This document shows, one piece after another, positions 7,557-16,142 of a stretch of DNA of 20,214 nucleotides (positions are counted from its first letter, which is position 1; every line of letters starts with the position of its first letter). Location: assembly GCA_035530195.1 (NCBI GenBank), contig DATKVG010000213.1, forward strand, positions 1-20,214, in the 5' to 3' direction. A program made the translations under genes and the position numbers. The stretch comes from JAPLKX01 sp035530195. Lineage in GTDB: Bacteria; Hydrogenedentota; Hydrogenedentia; Hydrogenedentales; SLHB01. The notes beneath the pieces were generated by a model. It saw nothing but the letters and a program-made list of their open reading frames with translations, was not told where the DNA came from and made no database searches.

Positions 7557-8087
7557 TCAGCGGGCCGGCGTGAGCACGATGCTCATGTTTCGGCCCTCGA
7601 GTCTCGTATTTGAAACGTCGCCCACGTCCTGGCAAAGGTCCTTGGTTCCTTCGACGACGCGGACGAGTATGTCGCGGCCGAATTCCGGGTGAGCGAGTTC
7701 GCGCCCGCGGAACATGATCGTGACCTTCACCTTGTCGCCTTCCTCGAGGAATTCCCGCACGTGATTGGTTTTGTACGTGAAATCGTGCAAATCAATCTTC
7801 GGGCGGTACTTGATTTCCTTCACCGTAATCGTGTGCTGGTGTTTCTTTGATTCCTTTGCCCGTTTGCTCTGCTGGTACCGGTACTTGCCGTAATCCATGA
7901 TGCGGCACACGGGCGGTACTGCCTTGCTCGCCACTTCAACCAGGTCCAGCCCTCGTTCGCCGGCCTCCCGCATCGCATCCTGCGGGCTCATGATGCCCAG
8001 TTGATTTCCTTCTTCGTCAATAACTCGAACTTGCCGTGTACGAATCATCTCGTTTACACGGACTTTGTCATCGTCTACCTTTGCGAT
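7557..8087 (-). CDS. infC: Translation initiation factor IF-3, starting at AUC
   Basis: This 176-residue protein discriminates start codons and prevents premature 30S-50S joining. The N domain (VRVNEMIRTRQVRVIDEEG, GLDLVEVA, PPVCRIMDYGKYRYQ) and C domain (KEIKYRPKIDLHDF, VKVTIMFRGRE) are both present. The first in-frame ATG (8048) would remove about 13 residues of the conserved N terminus and has no ribosome binding site. Reading further upstream gives IAKVDDDKVRVNE, which matches family N termini. The codon ATC at 8087-8085 lies exactly 8 nt after AGGAGG (8101-8096), and an in-frame TAA at 8114-8112 closes the frame. Non-AUG starts (AUU in E. coli) are a known trait of infC that allows IF3 to repress its own synthesis. 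The start choice is inferred, and no ATG, GTG or TTG alternative fits. Confidence 0.95.
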   Translation of the reverse strand: MAKVDDDKVRVNEMIRTRQVRVIDEEGNQLGIMSPQDAMREAGERGLDLVEVASKAVPPVCRIMDYGKYRYQQSKRAKESKKHQHTITVKEIKYRPKIDLHDFTYKTNHVREFLEEGDKVKVTIMFRGRELAHPEFGRDILVRVVEGTKDLCQDVGDVSNTRLEGRNMSIVLTPAR

Positions 8088-8101
8088 TAGCGGGTCCTCC
8101 T
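8085..8101 (-). promoter_or_regulatory. infC ribosome binding site with AUC start codon
   Basis: On the minus strand AGGAGG (8101-8096) is followed by an 8-nt spacer and ATC (8087-8085). This strong Shine-Dalgarno at ideal distance from a rare codon decides the infC start. It fits the known IF3 autoregulation through non-canonical initiation codons. Confidence 0.85.
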
Positions 8102-8128
8102 GTTTTTGGCCTTACGGCCCTCCATGTG

Positions 8129-8157
8129 CGCGCCGCTACGCTTCGCTACGCGGCGCG
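8129..8157 (-). other. GC-rich hairpin in the infC leader, next to the ribosome binding site
   Basis: CGCGCCGC (8129-8136) and GCGGCGCG (8150-8157) are perfect complements around a 13-nt loop, 28 nt upstream of the infC Shine-Dalgarno. Part of this hairpin (8152-8157) can instead pair with the attenuator region (8180-8188: GGTGCGTCT with AGACGCGCC, one G-U). Two exclusive folds are therefore possible, and the leader may switch between them. Confidence 0.6.
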
Positions 8158-8162
8158 TCTGC

Positions 8163-8202
8163 AAAAAAAATTCGGCCGAAGACGCACCAGTCCTCTGCCG
8201 AA
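8163..8202 (-). terminator. Intrinsic terminator (attenuator) in the infC-rpmI-rplT leader
   Basis: Reading the minus strand, the 5' arm is TTCGGC-A-GAGGAC (8202-8190), the loop TGGTGC (8189-8184) and the 3' arm GTCTTC-G-GCCGAA (8183-8171). A run of eight T (8170-8163) follows directly. The stem has 12 pairs (one G-U) with a single A-G mismatch. It lies between the promoter at 8366-8395 and the infC start, so it must act as an attenuator and not as a gene-end terminator. In Bacillus, L20 controls this operon by premature termination in the leader; a similar mechanism here is an inference. Confidence 0.82.
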
Positions 8203-8208
8203 ACCAAA

Positions 8209-8227
8209 CCGTTGCCCGGCGCAACGG
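8209..8227 (-). other. Perfect leader hairpin just upstream of the attenuator
   Basis: CCGTTGC (8209-8215) and GCAACGG (8221-8227) form a 7-bp perfect stem with a 5-nt loop, only 6 nt before the terminator stem. It could be part of a protein-binding or anti-terminator domain of the leader, but no direct competitor pairing with the terminator was found. Confidence 0.6.
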
Positions 8228-8365
8228 CGCCAGACGTCTTTTCCGTGCAGCCATGCTGGCAGATGGCGCACACATCGTGCTGCCACCGCCGCAAGGCGAG
8301 AAGCTGGTGCTTCTACTTGGCCCGGGCATACTACTAAAAACGCCCGAGAATCACCGGATGACGAG

Positions 8366-8395
8366 ATCGTAACACAGGCAAAAAGCGGTTGTCAA
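8366..8395 (-). promoter_or_regulatory. Sigma70-like promoter of the infC operon
   Basis: On the minus strand a perfect TTGACA (8395-8390) is followed after 18 nt by TACGAT (8371-8366, four of six matches to TATAAT). Transcription would begin near 8359 and give a leader of about 270 nt before the infC start codon. It is the only good promoter seen for the nine-gene run to tatD. Confidence 0.72.
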
Positions 8396-8426
8396 ACAGG
8401 CCCGAAGCCCGAGTGCAATAGAAATC

Positions 8427-8456
8427 TTTACGTGGGGCCCCTGCGGCGGGTATAAT
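8427..8456 (+). promoter_or_regulatory. Promoter of the metallophosphoesterase gene
   Basis: A perfect TATAAT (8451-8456) is preceded at 18 nt by TTTACG (8427-8432). It points away from the infC promoter, whose -35 lies 31 bp to the left, so the two divergent promoters share about 30 bp and could influence each other. The start site would be near 8463, some 30 nt before the GTG start. Confidence 0.65.
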
Positions 8457-8491
8457 CGAACCAGTGTCTGTGGTTATGGAAGTGCTGTATT

Positions 8492-9751
8492 GTGTTTCAT
8501 TTTAGCTGGATTCGGAAACCGTTGCGGCGGTGGATGAAATGGGCTGCGGGGTCGTTGCTGGCGGGTGCGGTGCTGCTTGGCGCCATCATGCTTTCCGAGA
8601 AGCTGTTGCTGCCGGCGTGGCTCGAGCCGGCGGGCCGGCTGGCGTTTCGGGCGGCCTTTTTAATCACGCTGCCGTTCCGTATGTTGGTGTTTCAGTTTCT
8701 CCCGCCGATCAACCACCATTACTCGATGCTGCACTTTATGGTCACGTGCCTGGGAACGCCGCTGTTTTATCTCGCGGTTGCGCTGCTGGGTTGGAGGTTG
8801 TTCAAAGCGGTCGCGTGCCTTAAGTTCCGCTCGCAGGCGCGCCACGAGTCGGTGCGCCAAGCGGCGCGGGCGGAGAAACCGGCGGGCGGCGTGATTGTGG
8901 ACCGGCGGACGTTTCTGGCGCAGGCGGGAGCAGGCGCTACGCTGGTGGCGTCGGGCGGGCTGGGTGTCTACTCGACATGGTACGCGCCGTCGCAGCTCAA
9001 GGTGCGGCGGTACACGGTGCCAATACGGGGGCTTCCCGAGTCGCTGGACGGGATGCGCATCATCCACGTTTCGGACACGCATTACGGGCCGTACAACGCG
9101 CTGAGCCAAATCGAGCAGGCGATAGCGACGGCGAATTCGCTGCGCGGCGACCTGGTGGTGCTCACGGGCGACTACGTCCATTTCACGCCGAGTTCGGTGA
9201 AGACGGGTATCGGCGTGCTGTCGACGCTGAAGGCGAAGTACGGGGCGGTCGCCGTGATGGGCAATCACGAACATTGGGAAGGTGCGGCCTATTGCCGGCG
9301 GACGTTCCAGCGCACGGGTATCCCGCTGCTGGATAACGACCGGCTGTTCCTGAACGCCGGCGGCCTGAGCGACACGCCCGCAGCAGGGTCGGTCTGCATT
9401 GCGGGTCTCGGCGACTACTGGGAGGACGAACTCGAGTTTGATGCGGCGCTGCGGGGTGTGCCGCGGGACATGGCGCGCCTGGTGCTGAGCCATAACCCGG
9501 TCGCGGCCGAGTATGTGGGGCCGGGGCGGCGCGTTGATCTGATGTTCAGCGGCCACACGCACGGCGGGCAGGTTTGCGTACCGGGGCTTCCGGTGGTGGG
9601 CCTCAGCAAGGTCGAGCGGAAGTACCTTGGGGGCCTTTGCACGGGGCCGCATTGCCGGCTGGTGGTTTCGCGGGGGGTTGGGATGGCGGGAATCCCCGTG
9701 CGGTTCCGCGTGTACCCGGAGATCGGCGAGATACGGTTGGTGCGGGCGTAG
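8492..9751 (+). CDS. Membrane-anchored metallophosphoesterase with internal twin-arginine-like segment
   Basis: The C-terminal half is a calcineurin-like metallophosphoesterase of the YkuE/YaeI type. Its metal and catalytic motifs are complete: SDTH (D195, H197), GDYVH (D227), GNHEH (N258, H259), SHNP (H334) and GHTHGGQ (H355, H357). The N-terminal 110 residues contain about three hydrophobic segments (near 17-36, 50-70 and 80-105). A second export-like signal DRRTFLAQAGAGATLVASG follows at 137-155, matching the twin-arginine pattern and a hydrophobic stretch. Relatives hydrolyse phosphoesters such as UDP-2,3-diacylglucosamine, phosphatidylglycerol-phosphate or cell-wall-linked substrates; the substrate here is unknown. 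GTG 8492 was chosen because GGAAG lies 9 nt upstream. ATG 8534 is a shorter option. The stop is 9 nt from the stop of the convergent amidohydrolase. Confidence 0.88.
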   Translation: MFHFSWIRKPLRRWMKWAAGSLLAGAVLLGAIMLSEKLLLPAWLEPAGRLAFRAAFLITLPFRMLVFQFLPPINHHYSMLHFMVTCLGTPLFYLAVALLGWRLFKAVACLKFRSQARHESVRQAARAEKPAGGVIVDRRTFLAQAGAGATLVASGGLGVYSTWYAPSQLKVRRYTVPIRGLPESLDGMRIIHVSDTHYGPYNALSQIEQAIATANSLRGDLVVLTGDYVHFTPSSVKTGIGVLSTLKAKYGAVAVMGNHEHWEGAAYCRRTFQRTGIPLLDNDRLFLNAGGLSDTPAAGSVCIAGLGDYWEDELEFDAALRGVPRDMARLVLSHNPVAAEYVGPGRRVDLMFSGHTHGGQVCVPGLPVVGLSKVERKYLGGLCTGPHCRLVVSRGVGMAGIPVRFRVYPEIGEIRLVRA

Positions 9752-9760
9752 GAACGGCGG

Positions 9761-10774
9761 CTACTTCAGTGCGGGCATCAGGCGTTCGGCGTTGCCGTGG
9801 TAAAACTTGTTGAGGACTTCTTCGGGCAGGCCGAGTTCGCGGCCGTAATAGTCAAAATCGTTGCGGTAGGATTTCTCCATGGATTCGGCGAAAGCTGCAC
9901 GTACTTCCGCGGGCGGCTGCTCGGGGCCGCTGAATTTGTCTGAGTCCGTCCCATACAGGATCCTGTCCTGGTATTTCACGAAGAATTCTCGCACTTTTTC
10001 CGGGGTGTAGTAGGCGCGCAAACAGCCGGTGCGTGCGGAGACGTCGACGTAGAGGTTGGCGTATTTGTCCAGCCGCCGGGCGAGCGCATCGAGGTCGTGA
10101 TCGAGGCTGGCCAGATGCGAGCCGATCATGAGGAGGTCGGGGTGTTTGGCGAGGACGTTGTCCCTGGCGGCCATGATTTGCTCGTGTGTGGGGAACCCTT
10201 CGCGACCGTAGACATACCACTGGGGGTTTTGCGAGTAGTACTTGTAGTGCATGGAACCTTCTTTGAGGGGCTGCCAGGCCTCGAGCGGGTCGGCCAGATG
10301 GGCCGTGAGGGGCTTGCCGGCTTTTGCGATGTGATCGTAGATGGGGTCGAACATGTCATCGTCGGGCATGATGTACTTGCCGTCGGGCGATTTGATCTCC
10401 ATGCCGACGTCTTTCCATAACTTGGTGCTGATCGCGCCTGCGGCGTACGACTTGTCCAGCCAGGCGATGACGTTTTGGATGTAGTCGGGTTGGTCGCGGC
10501 GCGTCAGGTCGAATGTCGAGCAGAAGAACATGTGCGGCTTGTACGTCTGGTAGAGCATTTCGGCGCGCATCTCGGCGGGCTCGAGCAGTTCGGGCGCGAT
10601 ACTGTTCACGCAAATGTTGATCACGCGCATGTCGATGCGGTCGAGCATGGCCACGAACTCGGGCATGTCGTCGAAAAAGTGGCCGTGAACGTCGATCTTG
10701 GGGATGTCTTCAAACGCCGGGGCCGCCGTAACGCCAAGCGAAAGCGCCATCACTGCAGTCAATGCGAAAATCAT
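9761..10774 (-). CDS. Exported amidohydrolase (Amidohydro-rel/amidohydrolase_2 type)
   Basis: This 337-residue protein has a signal peptide (MIFALTAVMALSLGVTAAPA, about 20 residues) and then a TIM-barrel metal hydrolase. Metal-site motifs are DVHGHF (H30, H32), KLWKDVG in the middle (possible bridging or nearby Lys), TAHLADP, IGSHLAS and the late YGTDSDKF with the catalytic Asp. This pattern fits the amidohydrolase_2 family, whose members include decarboxylases and lactonases; the substrate cannot be told. ATG 10774 was chosen because AAGGAG lies 8 nt upstream and the signal peptide then starts correctly. The longer frame to 10819 would translate a palindromic repeat. It is the last gene after the methyltransferase and acyltransferase, 64 nt behind the latter, so it may act on a related extracytoplasmic compound. 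Confidence 0.85.
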   Translation of the reverse strand: MIFALTAVMALSLGVTAAPAFEDIPKIDVHGHFFDDMPEFVAMLDRIDMRVINICVNSIAPELLEPAEMRAEMLYQTYKPHMFFCSTFDLTRRDQPDYIQNVIAWLDKSYAAGAISTKLWKDVGMEIKSPDGKYIMPDDDMFDPIYDHIAKAGKPLTAHLADPLEAWQPLKEGSMHYKYYSQNPQWYVYGREGFPTHEQIMAARDNVLAKHPDLLMIGSHLASLDHDLDALARRLDKYANLYVDVSARTGCLRAYYTPEKVREFFVKYQDRILYGTDSDKFSGPEQPPAEVRAAFAESMEKSYRNDFDYYGRELGLPEEVLNKFYHGNAERLMPALK

Positions 10775-10793
10775 GTTGCCTGCTCCTTGGGGT

Positions 10794-10814
10794 GTGCAGG
10801 CGGGACGCCCGCAC
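10794..10814. repeat. REP-like GC-rich palindrome between acyltransferase and amidohydrolase
   Basis: GTGCAGGCG (10794-10802) and CGCCCGCAC (10806-10814) pair over nine positions (one G-T) around a GGA loop. The unit sits in a 64-nt gap. It resembles the small dispersed palindromes (REP/RAYT-type) common in GC-rich environmental genomes. Only one copy is in this window, so the family assignment is inferred. Confidence 0.55.
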
Positions 10815-10838
10815 CACAATCAAGCCACAAAACAGTTC

Positions 10839-11957
10839 TTAGATCTTGATAAAGACGTTCTTGCGATACATGAACAGCAGCGCCAGCCAAATGACGATGA
10901 ACGAGGTGGTTTCGCGCATGTAGGTTTGCCAACCTCCAAAATGTTCCGCGAGACCTCCGACCAGCGCCTCCGCGACGAGCCGGAAGTCGAAGACGTGGGT
11001 AGCCATGTATACGGCGATGGCGTTCATGCCGATAACGGCGAAAACAAAGGCCCATTTCCTGTATTTTTTCACGTCAATCAGGTAATAAAACGCCGCCATC
11101 AGCAGGAAACTCCAGCCGCCCGCCCACAAGGCCATCGAGCTGGTCCAGATGTGTTTGATCATGGGGAAGTGCAGGCTCCACAGCCAACCGGCGGCAAGGC
11201 AGCCCACGCCGGCGCCCGTGAGCCACAGGAGTTTGGCCCGCGGCGGCTTGGATGACTTCAGGATGTGACCGGCCATGACGCCCATCAGCGTGGTTGCGGC
11301 AAACCCGAGGCCGCTGAGGAGCCAAGTGTAGGTGCTGCCGTCGCGGAACCGCCCAAGGATGAAGGTGTCGACCACCATGGCCACGTTGCTGTGCGGTTCG
11401 AGGACGCCGAAATGGCCGCCAACCGGCACAAACATCATGAGCGCCCAATAGGCCGCCAACAAGGCGACGCCCGCGCCGGCCTGCACGGCAATCGAGACGT
11501 TCAATAGCAGGATCGCGGCGATCACGTACCCCACCGCGATAGCCTGGAGCGTGTTGCTGTAGAGGTGGAGTTTGGCGATGTTGAAATCGAGCAGGTTTCC
11601 CTGTGCGATCATGCCGAGGATGAACAGGACCACGATGCGGCGCAGGACGTGGGCGTACACCTTCTTCTTTTCGGCGGGGGTCGCGTGTTTTAGCCGCTTC
11701 GAGAACGAGAACGGCATCGATGCGCCCACGGTAAACAGGAACAACGGCATGATCATGTCCCACGCGCTGAACCCCTGCCACGCCGGGTGGCCGAGGTGGT
11801 AGGCCACCGGGTCGGGGACTTTCCCCATCAGGCCAATGAAGAGCCCCGAAAGGATTTCGTTGCCGCCGATAATCCAGAACATGTCGAATCCGCGCAACGC
11901 GTCAATCGACATCAGCCGGTCGCGCATGGCCGGCGCCACGTCTTTCTCTACTTCCAT
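10839..11957 (-). CDS. Multi-pass acyltransferase, DUF5009/HGSNAT-NagX-like
   Basis: This 372-residue membrane protein has about ten hydrophobic segments. Its beginning, RDRLMSIDALRGFDMFWI, followed by HPAWQGFSAWDMIMPLFLF and TVGASMPFS, is the signature of the DUF5009 and heparan-alpha-glucosaminide N-acetyltransferase group. The human member moves acetyl groups from cytosolic acetyl-CoA across the membrane to a terminal glucosamine, and bacterial homologues are thought to acylate sugars. The function here is inferred from family only. ATG 11957 was chosen because GAGGTG lies 6-11 nt upstream and the frame then begins after the methyltransferase stop (14 nt gap). The longer frame to 12053 would overlap that gene and adds an atypical Arg-rich leader. 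It forms a probable operon with the methyltransferase and amidohydrolase. Confidence 0.85.
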   Translation of the reverse strand: MEVEKDVAPAMRDRLMSIDALRGFDMFWIIGGNEILSGLFIGLMGKVPDPVAYHLGHPAWQGFSAWDMIMPLFLFTVGASMPFSFSKRLKHATPAEKKKVYAHVLRRIVVLFILGMIAQGNLLDFNIAKLHLYSNTLQAIAVGYVIAAILLLNVSIAVQAGAGVALLAAYWALMMFVPVGGHFGVLEPHSNVAMVVDTFILGRFRDGSTYTWLLSGLGFAATTLMGVMAGHILKSSKPPRAKLLWLTGAGVGCLAAGWLWSLHFPMIKHIWTSSMALWAGGWSFLLMAAFYYLIDVKKYRKWAFVFAVIGMNAIAVYMATHVFDFRLVAEALVGGLAEHFGGWQTYMRETTSFIVIWLALLFMYRKNVFIKI

Positions 11958-11971
11958 ACGTCCACCTCGCT

Positions 11972-12970
11972 TTACTTCTCTACCAGCCAAAGCCGCGACT
12001 GCGGTGTCAAATCGATGGGGCGCCCGTTCTTGAAGCCGGCCTCGCGCGTCCAAGCTTCAACTTCGGCAAACGTGTAGGTGTCGCCTTCGGGCGTGGCGAC
12101 GAGCATGTTGATGGCGAACATCAACCCGAACGGCGGGCCGGACCTGTCGTTCTCGACCAGAAAGTCTTTGATCAGAAGGATGCCGCCGGGTAGCAGCGCC
12201 TTGTAGCATTTGCTGACCACGGTGCGGTTTTCCTCGACGCTCATCGAGTGGATGATGTTCGACAGGAGGATGAAGTCGTAGCCCGACCCGATGTCGTCGC
12301 GCGTCATGTCGCCGGTGATGTAGCTGAACCGGTCCTCGATGCGTGTTTCAGCGACCTGTTCGCGGGCGATCTCGATGACGTCGGGAAAGTCGAACACGGT
12401 GGCGCGCATCTGTGGGAAAGCGTTCAAGAACGTGATAGCGTAGGTGGCAGGCCCGCCGCCAAGGTCGAGCATGTGGCGGCGGCCCGACAGATCCAGGTCC
12501 AGGTGCGGGAGCATCTCGCTCGCACTCATCTTCGCAATGTCGCTCATGCCGAGTATGAACGCGCGCACTTGGTCGGGCGTGCGAGCCGGTCCTTGCGCCT
12601 GCGCGCCGGTTCCTGTCCTCACGGCCTCGCCGAGTCGCGCCCAATTCTCGCTGACGTGCCGCATGTGGCGCAGGATGTGGCCCTGGTATGCTATTCCGCC
12701 GGGAACGAAGCAGGCCGACGCGACTTCCGTGTTGCGGTATGTGTCGCCCTGCCTGACAACGAGTTCCATGGCGGCGAGGCCGTTGAGCAGGATGCGCGTC
12801 CCGCGTTCGCTCAATCCGCGGGCCCGCGCCACGTCCGGCGCGGTCCGCGGCTGCTCGAGGAGGGCGAATATGTCCGCCTCGTTGGCAGCAAAGATCACGT
12901 AAGAATTCTGAAAGCCGCGCGCCAGCGCATCGATGCGACCCGTCAACTCGCGCAAATCTTTGTCCGTCAT
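11972..12970 (-). CDS. SAM-dependent O-methyltransferase (two-domain, Methyltransf_2 type)
   Basis: This 332-residue protein has an N-terminal winged-helix dimerisation domain (about residues 1-100) and a C-terminal SAM-binding Rossmann domain. Motif I MLDLGGGPATYA (near 167-178), the acidic loop TVFDFPDVI, the RFSYITGDM segment, and YDFILLSNIIHS are visible. This is the plan of acetylserotonin/caffeic-acid and polyketide O-methyltransferases (Methyltransf_2). The substrate is unknown. The frame is open one codon further (GTG 12973), but ATG 12970 lies 7 nt after GGGAGGG and is preferred. It is the first gene of a minus-strand cassette with the acyltransferase and amidohydrolase. The SAH it makes would be cleared by AhcY, encoded at 17148. 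A 120-nt AT-rich gap separates it from uvrA, with no clear promoter beyond a weak TTGTTA/TAGTTT pair. Confidence 0.85.
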   Translation of the reverse strand: MTDKDLRELTGRIDALARGFQNSYVIFAANEADIFALLEQPRTAPDVARARGLSERGTRILLNGLAAMELVVRQGDTYRNTEVASACFVPGGIAYQGHILRHMRHVSENWARLGEAVRTGTGAQAQGPARTPDQVRAFILGMSDIAKMSASEMLPHLDLDLSGRRHMLDLGGGPATYAITFLNAFPQMRATVFDFPDVIEIAREQVAETRIEDRFSYITGDMTRDDIGSGYDFILLSNIIHSMSVEENRTVVSKCYKALLPGGILLIKDFLVENDRSGPPFGLMFAINMLVATPEGDTYTFAEVEAWTREAGFKNGRPIDLTPQSRLWLVEK

Positions 12971-13054
12971 CACGCCGCCCTCCCGTCAACAATTGAACAA
13001 AACTAACAAATCTTGCCACAAATAACAAAGAAAAATAGGGTCTTGTTTAAGAAA

Positions 13055-13081
13055 TCTGATCCGTCTGATCCGTCCGATCCG
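13055..13081. repeat. Three 9-bp tandem repeats downstream of uvrA
   Basis: The unit TCTGATCCG occurs twice exactly, and a third copy TCCGATCCG differs by one base. The array ends 9 nt before the uvrA stop codon (13091-13093) and lies wholly in the intergenic space. The rest of the gap (12971-13054) is AT-rich and holds no gene. Confidence 0.85.
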
Positions 13082-13090
13082 TCCAGCCGC

Positions 13091-15976
<2,886 letters not shown>

Positions 15977-16011
15977 TACGGAATTCCCAAGAAAACGGCG
16001 AAAATCGCAAG

Positions 16012-16020
16012 ATTATACCA
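16012..16020 (-). promoter_or_regulatory. Extended -10 promoter of uvrA
   Basis: Reading the minus strand, TGGTATAAT (16020-16012) is a perfect TATAAT with an upstream TG, the extended -10 form, and there is no good -35. The start site would be near 16005, giving an untranslated leader of about 30 nt before uvrA. Confidence 0.65.
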
Positions 16021-16104
16021 CGAAAACGACCCGCCCCGGCGCTGTCGCTCCGTTGCCGCTCGGAGCACTCAACTCCCCCTCGAGCCCGCTCAACAACTCC
16101 GTTA

Positions 16105-16134
16105 TTGCCCCCGCCGCCGTCCATGCGGTACGCT
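16105..16134 (+). promoter_or_regulatory. Possible promoter for a leaderless XRE-cyclase transcript
   Basis: TTGCCC (16105-16110) and TACGCT (16129-16134) are separated by 18 nt. The start point would fall at about 16141-16143, at the ATG itself. No Shine-Dalgarno is present upstream of that ATG, so a leaderless mRNA is plausible. The hexamers are imperfect, so confidence is low. Confidence 0.35.
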
Positions 16135-16142
16135 AATGCCGT

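Noticed and set aside
8087..8329. An 80-residue minus-strand frame upstream of infC
   Set aside because: It runs through the attenuator and hairpins of the leader in an Arg/Ser-rich frame, with no ribosome binding site, so it is better explained as untranslated leader.
8476..8505. A 9-codon ORF (MEVLYCVSF) overlapping the phosphoesterase start
   Set aside because: No Shine-Dalgarno precedes it and no regulatory peptide feature is visible; probably chance.
10774..10819. A longer start for the amidohydrolase
   Set aside because: The added residues would translate the palindrome and lack a ribosome binding site, while ATG 10774 has AAGGAG at 8 nt and a proper signal peptide.
15977..16142. An SOS (LexA) box in the uvrA region
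   Set aside because: I could not find a recognisable LexA dyad of the Gram-negative or Gram-positive type; other lineages use boxes I cannot recognise by eye.
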